A stretch of 36,872 bases of DNA from Candidatus Omnitrophota bacterium (GTDB lineage: Bacteria > Omnitrophota > Gorgyraeia > Velamenicoccales > Velamenicoccaceae), in the NCBI GenBank assembly GCA_016235185.1, contig JACRLT010000035.1, forward strand, positions 1 through 36,872, in the 5' to 3' direction. Shown one piece after another: positions 30,818 to 36,872 of this stretch. A program made the position numbers and the translations under genes. Within the stretch, counting starts at the first letter, position 1; each line of letters opens with the position of its first letter. Below the pieces are notes generated by a model, which made no database searches, had not been told where the DNA came from, and was given only the letters and a program-made list of their open reading frames with translations.

Positions 30818-30824
30818 AGGTTGT

Positions 30825-31589
30825 ATGAGAAAGGGCATTTCTTGTTTTTTTTTAGCCTGCCTGTTTTTTTGCTTTAGCTTGCCGTCTTTTAGCCAAGAGC
30901 TATCACCTAAAGAGATAGTCAAAAACTCCGATGACCTGATGCGCGGGGATACCCAGGAAGGGACCTATTCCATGGTCATCATCACTCCTAACTGGGAAAG
31001 AAACTTGAAACTCTATGTTTATAGCAAGGGCCGCGACAAGATGTTCATCCGGATCTTATCCCCTGCCAAAGAAAAAGGCACTACCACTCTTCGAATAGCC
31101 AACGAGATGTGGAATTACCTGCCCCAGGTCGAGCGCACCATAAAGATCCCTCCCTCCATGATGCTCCAGCCCTGGATGGGCTCTGACTTTGCCAATGATG
31201 ACCTTGTCAAAGAATCGAGCATCATAAACGACTATACCCACACCTTGATCGCGCAAGAGAAGATCGACGGTAAAGATGTATATGTCATCGAATTAAAACC
31301 AAACCCTAAGGCCGGAGTTGTATGGGAAAAACGGGTCATGCGCATATTGAAAGAAAACTTTATCCCTGTGCGCGACGAATTTTACGGAAAAAATAACAAA
31401 CTTATCAAGACGCTTGATTATTCAGCTGTCAAAAAGATATCCGGCCGCATGATACCGACTGTCTGGGAAATGGTTTCCGAGGCCAAAAAAGGAAATCGCA
31501 CCTTGATTGAAGTCGATGACAAAGTAGTCTATAATGGGCCTATTGAAGACGCTGTCTTCAGCCTGCAAAATCTGAAAACAAACAGATGA
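30825..31589 (+). CDS. LolA-like outer-membrane lipoprotein-sorting family protein
   Basis: A 254-residue secreted protein with a signal peptide (hydrophobic 5-20, site near SFSQ). The mature part matches the LolA-like beta-barrel-half family used with MMPL or ABC exporters: ILSPAKEKGTTTLRI, MWNYLPQVERTIKIPPSMMLQPWMGSDFANDDLVKESS and YVIELKPNP. The family carries hydrophobic lipids across the periplasm. It is first in an operon with permease, ATPase and a beta-barrel protein and overlaps the permease start by four bases. Confidence 0.88.
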   Translation: MRKGISCFFLACLFFCFSLPSFSQELSPKEIVKNSDDLMRGDTQEGTYSMVIITPNWERNLKLYVYSKGRDKMFIRILSPAKEKGTTTLRIANEMWNYLPQVERTIKIPPSMMLQPWMGSDFANDDLVKESSIINDYTHTLIAQEKIDGKDVYVIELKPNPKAGVVWEKRVMRILKENFIPVRDEFYGKNNKLIKTLDYSAVKKISGRMIPTVWEMVSEAKKGNRTLIEVDDKVVYNGPIEDAVFSLQNLKTNR

Positions 31590-32812
31590 ATACCTTTACA
31601 AAAATAGGCTGGCGCAACATAACGCGTAACATTTACCGCTCTTCTATCACTATAGCGGCGGTAGCCGTAGGCCTGGCTTCCCTTATCTTCCTGAAATCCT
31701 TTATCGACGGGGCAGACCGGCAGATGGTAGAAAACTACACCGACCTTCTTATCGGCCATATTCAGATACATAAGGCAGGTTTCCAGAAAAATATGGGCCT
31801 GGAAAAAAGCATCTCCGGCCCCGAGGCCCTTATCTCATCCTTCAAAAGCACGCCCGGCATCCGTTATGCCGTAGCAAGAATCAAAGATTTTGCCCTGGCC
31901 TCTTCCCCTGAAAGCTCCTCCGGGATAATGCTTTTCGGCATAGACCCGACAGCAGAAACTAAGATCTCCATCCTACACAAACGGATCCGGCAAGGCAGAT
32001 TTTTAGAAAAAGACGATGACGATAAGATCGTGATCGGCCGCAGCCTGGCAGACCACCTTAAAGTTGCCACAGGAGACAAGGTCGTCCTGATGAGCCAGGG
32101 TGCAGACGGAAGCATGGCAGCAGCAGCCTACGAAGTCTGCGGGATCGTAGAGGCAGGGGCCGAGGAGATCGATAAAGGCCTTGCGCTTATCACCCTCAAA
32201 GCCGCGCAGGAACTTCTGGTCATGGGCAACAAAGTCTCGGAGATCGTAGTAAAAGCCGATTCCCTGGAAAAGATCGACGATATAAAAGAAATTCTTAAAT
32301 CCAAAGTCAACACCAACAAATTCGAAGTCTTGACTTGGAAAGAGATATCTCCCATGACCTACCAATGGCTCCAGTTTGACCAGGTCTTTACCGGCCTCAT
32401 CCTATTTATCGTCCTTCTGGTAGTTGCGGCAGGGATATTAAATACGGTATTGATGGGCGTCCTGGAACGCACACGCGAGTTCGGTATTATGCTGGCGCTT
32501 GGGACAAAACCGTCTCAAATAACAAAGATGGTAACAATGGAATCTTTATTTCTGGGGCTTTTCGGCGTCCTTATCGGCTCCGTCGCAGGATTGGGCCTGG
32601 TCATATTTTTTGGGAAGATAGGCATCAACCTTTCGGCGATCTCAAGCGCGTTAAACAGTTTTTATATAGGCTCTGTCATCTACCCGCGGCTGGATGCCAT
32701 GAGTTTCTGCCTGTACGCGGCGATAGTACTGCTGGTGAGCATGCTCGTTTCAATTTTCCCGGCAAAAAAAGCCTCTCGTCTTTCGCCCATAGAGGCAATA
32801 AGGCACATATAA
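31586..32812 (+). CDS. LolC/E- or MacB-type ABC transporter permease
   Basis: A 408-residue permease with one N-terminal membrane helix (ITIAAVAVGLASLIFLKSF), a large periplasmic MacB-core domain of about 240 residues, and three C-terminal helices in an FtsX domain (LIVLLVVAAGILNTVLMGV, LFGVLIGSVAGLGLVIFF, YAAIVLLVSMLVSIFPA). The MGVLERTREFGIMLALGT motif is characteristic. Such permeases extract lipoproteins or other amphiphiles from the inner membrane without moving them through the bilayer. The ATPase follows by two bases. Confidence 0.92.
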   Translation: MNTFTKIGWRNITRNIYRSSITIAAVAVGLASLIFLKSFIDGADRQMVENYTDLLIGHIQIHKAGFQKNMGLEKSISGPEALISSFKSTPGIRYAVARIKDFALASSPESSSGIMLFGIDPTAETKISILHKRIRQGRFLEKDDDDKIVIGRSLADHLKVATGDKVVLMSQGADGSMAAAAYEVCGIVEAGAEEIDKGLALITLKAAQELLVMGNKVSEIVVKADSLEKIDDIKEILKSKVNTNKFEVLTWKEISPMTYQWLQFDQVFTGLILFIVLLVVAAGILNTVLMGVLERTREFGIMLALGTKPSQITKMVTMESLFLGLFGVLIGSVAGLGLVIFFGKIGINLSAISSALNSFYIGSVIYPRLDAMSFCLYAAIVLLVSMLVSIFPAKKASRLSPIEAIRHI

Positions 32813-32814
32813 CC

Positions 32815-33498
32815 ATGCAACGGCCATACATCATAACCATAAACAACTTATCCAAGGTCTACACGGAAAAATATTCTAATATCCAGTACAAAGCCCTGGA
32901 TAACATCAATCTCAATATTGAAGAAGGCGACTTCACCGCTATAGCAGGCCCGTCGGGATCAGGCAAAACGACTCTTTTAAATATCATAGGAGCTTTGGAT
33001 AAGCCGACAAGCGGCGAAGTCATGATCGAAAATACCCCTCTTTCAACATTAACGGCAACGGAATCAGCCCAGCTGCGCTTAAAAAATATAGGTTTTGTCT
33101 TTCAGGCATACAACCTTATACCGACGTTGAACTCCCTTGAAAATGCCGAATATGTGGCATTGTTACAAGGGGTTCCGCAAAACAGGCGGCGCAATGAAAT
33201 ACTGCAGATCCTTAAAGAGCTTAGGCTGGATAACCTGGCCAACCGCAAACCTTCTGAATTAAGCGCCGGACAACAACAAAGGGTAGCCGTTGTCCGGGCC
33301 ATTCTCGGCAGGCCCAAAATAGTGCTGGCTGACGAACCAACAGCCAACCTTGATTCCAAAACCGGCGCCGAGCTCATTGAACTAATGAAAACGATGAGCC
33401 AAAACTTAGGCATCACCTTCATCTTCGCCACCCACGACAAGATGGTCATGGAAAAAGCAAAGACCCTGATACAGTTACACGACGGAAAAATCATATAA
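32815..33498 (+). CDS. LolD/MacB-type ABC transporter ATPase
   Basis: A 227-residue ATPase with Walker A GPSGSGKTTLL, Q-loop FVFQAYNLIPTLNSLENAEY, Walker B IVLADEPTANLD and H-loop FIFATHDKMVM. The ABC signature reads LSAGQQQRVAVVRAI, with Ala in the place of the usual first Gly of LSGGQ. It is the motor for the permease immediately upstream. Confidence 0.93.
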   Translation: MQRPYIITINNLSKVYTEKYSNIQYKALDNINLNIEEGDFTAIAGPSGSGKTTLLNIIGALDKPTSGEVMIENTPLSTLTATESAQLRLKNIGFVFQAYNLIPTLNSLENAEYVALLQGVPQNRRRNEILQILKELRLDNLANRKPSELSAGQQQRVAVVRAILGRPKIVLADEPTANLDSKTGAELIELMKTMSQNLGITFIFATHDKMVMEKAKTLIQLHDGKII

Positions 33499-33504
33499 TA
33501 TAGC

Positions 33505-34644
33505 ATGCGCAAGATCTTTACATACACCCTGCTGACGCTTTTCTTCTGCACAACAACGGCTTATGCAAACCCTGTCAAAGACGTCATTTCAGGCTATTAT
33601 AAGATCCTTACCGCTTTCACCAAGGCAACATCCACCGAGGAGGGAATTTATTACGCGCTCCAGCGCCTGCGCCTTGAATTCAGGCCAAAGCTTACAAAAA
33701 ATATAGAAGCCAACTTAACATATGACCACGAACTCCTATTGAACGACTTCTCCGGCACGTCGGATTTCAACCTCATCCGCCAAAAAAACCTAAGGAACCT
33801 TTCGTGGTGGGATACTGACAAAAACATCTCCGACACCGGCCACATCTATGAACGCCACCTCTTGCACCGCGCTTATTTAAAATTTGAATCGCCGCACAGC
33901 CGGGTCATATTCGGCAAACAACTGATCGACTGGGGACGTATGCGTTTTTACTCGCCTTTGGACCTCTTCAATCAACCGTTGCCATCAGATATCGAATCCG
34001 ACGAGCGTATTGGTTTTGACGCCTTGAATATAGAGTTATTTAGCGAAAATTTCAGCGGGATAAACGTCCTTTGTGGCCCGGCACGCAACCAGGATAAAAA
34101 CAGTTACGGCCTGCGGTTTTACAAGAAAATAGGCACGTACGATACGTTCATCCTGGCCGCAAAACACGAAAAAGAAAAAGTGGCAGGTATCGGTTTTGAC
34201 GGCTACATCAAAGATGCCGGCTTCCGGGGAGAATTCAGCTATACAAAAGCAGGGAAAGAAAAATATCCAAGGTTTTCCGTAGGGGCAGACTACAGCTTTT
34301 TTTCAAAAGCTACCGTTATTCTCGAATACTTCTATAACGGAGCGGCAAACGGCGACTTGGGCGCTTTTACAAATTCTATTATAGAGCAGCGCCGGAGGCT
34401 GTCCATCAAAAAACACCTTTTGAGCTCTATGCTGACCTATGAAATAACGCCGCTTCTTAAATTCAAGTTGCTGTCCATCTATGATATTGCCGGCAAAAGT
34501 GCTTTCGTCAACCCGGAAGTGCGCTATAATATAAAAGAGGACTTAGATATTGCTTGCGGCACCCAGGCCTTTATTGAATCTCACGGCAGCGAATTTGAAA
34601 GAAGCAATAATTTATTTTATTTTGAATTGAAATACTTTTTTTAA
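33505..34644 (+). CDS. Predicted outer-membrane beta-barrel protein
   Basis: A 379-residue exported protein with a signal peptide ending near TTAYA. The body has many alternating hydrophobic strands of the barrel type (HRAYLKFESPHSRVIFGKQLIDWGR, YGLRFYKKIGTYDTFILAAKHEKE, FSVGADYSFF, ATVILEYFYNG), and the final residue is Phe (FYFELKYFF), the usual barrel-assembly signal. It resembles DUF1302/alginate-export-like or selenite-type barrels in style, but I do not assign a family. It would be the outer-membrane partner of the LolA-like/ABC exporter. Confidence 0.78.
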   Translation: MRKIFTYTLLTLFFCTTTAYANPVKDVISGYYKILTAFTKATSTEEGIYYALQRLRLEFRPKLTKNIEANLTYDHELLLNDFSGTSDFNLIRQKNLRNLSWWDTDKNISDTGHIYERHLLHRAYLKFESPHSRVIFGKQLIDWGRMRFYSPLDLFNQPLPSDIESDERIGFDALNIELFSENFSGINVLCGPARNQDKNSYGLRFYKKIGTYDTFILAAKHEKEKVAGIGFDGYIKDAGFRGEFSYTKAGKEKYPRFSVGADYSFFSKATVILEYFYNGAANGDLGAFTNSIIEQRRRLSIKKHLLSSMLTYEITPLLKFKLLSIYDIAGKSAFVNPEVRYNIKEDLDIACGTQAFIESHGSEFERSNNLFYFELKYFF

Positions 34645-34686
34645 TAATTTTACCTTAACCGCAGCCTTAACCTCAACCTAAAACCT
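34645..34686 (+). other. Short spacer with CCTTAACC-type repeats
   Basis: Only 42 bases. It contains three ACCTTAACC/AACCTCAACC-like units and no Shine-Dalgarno sequence before the next ATG; similar short units occur near the left edge of the window. Confidence 0.45.
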
Positions 34687-36105
34687 ATGTTCCGACGGGC
34701 AAAAAAGCATTTAACGATCCAGATGATGGCTGCGCTTGAGCCTGCCATGCTAAACAGCCTTTCTGAAAAAAAGGCCGTTAAGGCATTTCAGGCGGCTGCC
34801 ACAAAGGTCCCTGCCTACAGGCAATTTTTAAAAGGAAAGAGCATCTCTCCTTCTGCCATAAAGACGATCTACGATTTCAAAAAAAACGTCCCTGTCATCG
34901 ACAAAGAAAGCACCTTTAAGCTCTACTCCCTCGAGATCAAAAAATTATGCCTTTCAGGTGAGATCAAGGACACCCGCACGATAATATCCAGCTCGGGCCA
35001 CAGCGGCTGCTTTTCCTACGGCTTAAATACGCAAAAAGAAATAGAGAAGTCCCAAGATACAATAGATTTCATGCTGGATTACATTTTTAACACACGCGAG
35101 AAAAAAACTATCCTTGTCAATTGCCTGCCCATGGGTGTCAAGATCCAGGCCTCATGCGTCACGGTCGTAGACACAAGCGTGCGCTCGGATATTGTTTTAG
35201 GGATAATCAAGACGTTTGCGCATTGCTATGACCAGGTGATACTGGTCGGGGAAAATTCATTCGTCAAAAAGGTGCTCGAGGATGGCGTAGAAGATGGGAT
35301 AGACTGGAAAAGGATCAAGCTCCACCTGGTCTTGGGCGAAGAGATACTGCCCGAAAACCTGCGAAGTTATCTCGCCAACATCTTAGGGATAAACCCGGAC
35401 GATGCGCAGTGCCAGGCCCTTATCGGCTCCTCTTTTGGCGTGGCTGAATTCGGCCTTAATGTATTTTATGAGACAAAAGAGCTTATCCGCATACGGCGGC
35501 TCCTTGCCCGTGACAGGGCCTTAAAAGAAACACTCATCGGCCGCGACCCTGACAACTTTCCTGCTATCCTTCACTATAATCCCCTGCGCGTCTTTGTGGA
35601 GGAACAACCAAAGGACAACGGCTTAAACGACCTTGTTTTGACTAATCTTGAGCCAGACACGAATATTCCGCTGGTGCGCTACAACATAAAAGACGAAGGC
35701 ATTAAGATCTCCTTTGAAGACCTTAAGACCGCGCTCAAAAATTCCGGCTATGACGACTATGTCCCGCGCATCCGCATGCCGCTTGTAGCGGTCTGGGGCA
35801 GGGACAAGATCACAACAGAGGACGGTTTTACCTTCAGGCCGGAGTTCTTAAAGGAACTACTGTATTCGGACAGGGCTGTGGCTTGCAACATCACCGGGAA
35901 TTTTAAGCTCTCCAACAGCAAGGCAGGATTGAGGATCGAAATTCAGATGAAACTAAACAGTGAACGTTCCCCTGATTTTGAGAACAGGGTACGCGAAATA
36001 CTTCTTTCTAAGGTCCCCGCAAAAACGGAGATCATTATCTACCCCTACCGCGACTTCCCGTATGGCGTCGAGCTAAACTACGAAAAGAAATTCCAGTATA
36101 TCTAG
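34687..36105 (+). CDS. PaaK/CapK-like adenylate-forming enzyme
   Basis: A 472-residue member of the phenylacetate-CoA ligase-like / CapK branch of the ANL superfamily. The P-loop is SSSGHSG (101-107), an unusual version of the TSGTTG type. LIGSSFGVAEFG corresponds to the adenine-binding Tyr/Phe-Gly segment and PLVRYNIKDEGIKIS to the ribose-binding YRTGD-like region (Asp present). It probably activates a carboxylate as acyl-AMP; a CoA or amine acceptor is not known. It is last in the export operon, so the substrate may be part of the exported lipid. Confidence 0.82.
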   Translation: MFRRAKKHLTIQMMAALEPAMLNSLSEKKAVKAFQAAATKVPAYRQFLKGKSISPSAIKTIYDFKKNVPVIDKESTFKLYSLEIKKLCLSGEIKDTRTIISSSGHSGCFSYGLNTQKEIEKSQDTIDFMLDYIFNTREKKTILVNCLPMGVKIQASCVTVVDTSVRSDIVLGIIKTFAHCYDQVILVGENSFVKKVLEDGVEDGIDWKRIKLHLVLGEEILPENLRSYLANILGINPDDAQCQALIGSSFGVAEFGLNVFYETKELIRIRRLLARDRALKETLIGRDPDNFPAILHYNPLRVFVEEQPKDNGLNDLVLTNLEPDTNIPLVRYNIKDEGIKISFEDLKTALKNSGYDDYVPRIRMPLVAVWGRDKITTEDGFTFRPEFLKELLYSDRAVACNITGNFKLSNSKAGLRIEIQMKLNSERSPDFENRVREILLSKVPAKTEIIIYPYRDFPYGVELNYEKKFQYI

Positions 36106-36114
36106 CCAACCCTG

Positions 36115-36630
36115 CTACAAATGGAACCCTATTCGTTTCTTTGGTTCTTGCTTTGGCGACTCTAATAATTGTTTTATAGCATCAAAAACAATCTTGAACT
36201 GATAATCATATTTCTTTTCCATTTCCTCAATTTTCTTTTTTAAATTTTCGTGTGTCGCCATAAATTCTCTAAGTTTTACAAAAGCACGCATAATTTGTAT
36301 GTTGGCCTGGATAGCTCTCTCGCTATGCAAAACGCTTGAAAGCATGGCTACTCCCTCTTGGGTAAAAGCATACGGAAGATATTTTGAATGTTCTCCTATC
36401 TTTAAGGTGCCAAATTGGCACCTTAAAGATCTATACTCATCCCTGGATAACTCAAACATAAAATCTTCGGGAAAACGGCCGACATTTCTCCTGACAGCTC
36501 TTTTTAATTGTTTCGTTTCTACACGATAAATCTTTGCCAGATCTCTATCCAACATAACCCTGGCTCCACGAATAAATAGTATCTTGGTTTCGATTCTTTC
36601 TTGCAGAGCTGATAAAGATTTTTTGTACAT
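36115..36630 (-). CDS. ORF6N-domain DNA-binding protein
   Basis: A 171-residue protein. Residues about 9-95 form an ORF6N domain (KILFIRGARVMLDRDLAKIY, KRAVRRNVGRFPEDFMFELS, YAFTQEGVAMLSSVLHSERAIQANIQIMRAFV), a phage- and mobile-element-type DNA-binding fold. The rest is a coiled coil ending KKRIGFHL. I start at the ATG at 36630 (GGGGG upstream), not at 36816. Stand-alone ORF6N genes are often scattered accessory genes in uncultivated phyla. It is convergent with the PaaK-like gene. Confidence 0.88.
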   Translation of the reverse strand: MYKKSLSALQERIETKILFIRGARVMLDRDLAKIYRVETKQLKRAVRRNVGRFPEDFMFELSRDEYRSLRCQFGTLKIGEHSKYLPYAFTQEGVAMLSSVLHSERAIQANIQIMRAFVKLREFMATHENLKKKIEEMEKKYDYQFKIVFDAIKQLLESPKQEPKKRIGFHL

Positions 36631-36872
36631 AATATCCCCCTTCTGTTTATTGTTGGTTAGGGAATATTCGAAACTTGCGGGAGGGAGAAAAGGTAAAGTC
36701 CGAATATGCTGAATTTTAACTATGTAAGAATTATCATAGCTGTCCAAATTAGCCAAAAGATAGCAAAAGTTGGTGTTGGTTAACGGATTTATCGCTTTTT
36801 TCATGGAATGGCGCATTAAGCCAATCCCAAAGATTACGTTTGGAAAAAAGGTTCGTAGGTAATATAGCGCAC
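36631..36872. other. Right-edge non-coding stretch
   Basis: I see no supported gene. The minus-strand reading frame extends from the ORF6N gene to 36816, but it has no family support and no ribosome binding site, so I treat it as upstream sequence. Confidence 0.45.

Noticed and set aside
33487-33505. TATAAT five bases before the ATG of the beta-barrel gene as another leaderless promoter
   Set aside because: The box overlaps the ATPase stop codon TAA, no -35 box lies at 15-19 bases, and spacing is shorter than in the other cases. Probably incidental within the operon.
36631-36816. N-terminal extension of the ORF6N gene
   Set aside because: No family similarity and no ribosome binding site; the ATG at 36630 follows GGGGG and begins the conserved domain.

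Overview
The window looks like a chromosome segment from an anaerobic, diderm, uncultivated bacterium. Gene style and content suggest Candidatus Omnitrophota (OP3) or a close relative, but this is inference because no rRNA gene is present. Anaerobiosis is suggested by a four-subunit pyruvate:ferredoxin oxidoreductase with rubredoxin and a flavodiiron protein. An outer membrane is suggested by a BamD-like lipoprotein, a LolA-like protein with a LolCDE/MacB-type ABC transporter, and a predicted beta-barrel ending in Phe. No tRNA, rRNA, CRISPR array or transposase was seen.

Layout. (1) 239-5647, minus: porC-porD-porA-porB, rubredoxin, a YIP1-type membrane protein and flavodiiron protein. (2) 5785-7572, minus: PerR/Fur-type regulator and nicotinate phosphoribosyltransferase, from a consensus promoter overlapped by a PerR-like box. 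(3) 7767-10455, minus: thiol-redox operon (glutaredoxin, thioredoxin reductase, CutA, CcdA, TlpA-like). (4) 10686-18177, minus: PgeF, DUF167, RmuC, DUF2156, ABC-2 exporter, a cysteine-poor redoxin-like protein, an OlsA/OlsB-like ornithine-lipid pair and an isoprenylcysteine/phospholipid-methyltransferase-like protein. (5) 18254-19433, minus: cold-shock protein, a 52-residue membrane protein, periplasmic cyclophilin. (6) 19552-20913, plus: sigma-54. (7) 21226-26619, minus: membrane protein, TPR lipoprotein, histidine kinase, NtrC-type sigma-54 activator and a PocR-GAF sensor. (8) 26727-30750, minus: two tandem FeeM-like N-acyl amino acid synthases and an acyl-CoA synthetase/ACP/PlsC fusion. (9) 30825-36105, plus, divergent from (8): LolA-like protein, FtsX-type permease, ABC ATPase, beta-barrel protein and a PaaK/CapK-like adenylate-forming enzyme. 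(10) 36115-36630, minus: ORF6N protein.

The most unusual signal is a repeated structured 5'-leader, present five times on the minus strand (about 121-231, 1431-1539, 5658-5732, 10465-10567, 18748-18845). Each copy has an outer-stem hairpin followed by a second hairpin whose 3' arm runs into the Shine-Dalgarno sequence. Both stems keep pairing through compensatory base changes. Four copies precede a gene: porC, the flavodiiron gene, glutaredoxin and the small membrane protein; three of these are redox genes. I read it as a candidate undescribed cis-regulatory RNA. Other notable signals are a predicted cold-shock-gene leader pseudoknot, a set of apparently leaderless promoters, a 14-bp tandem operator-like repeat at the signalling operon, and a lipid-synthesis locus facing an export locus.
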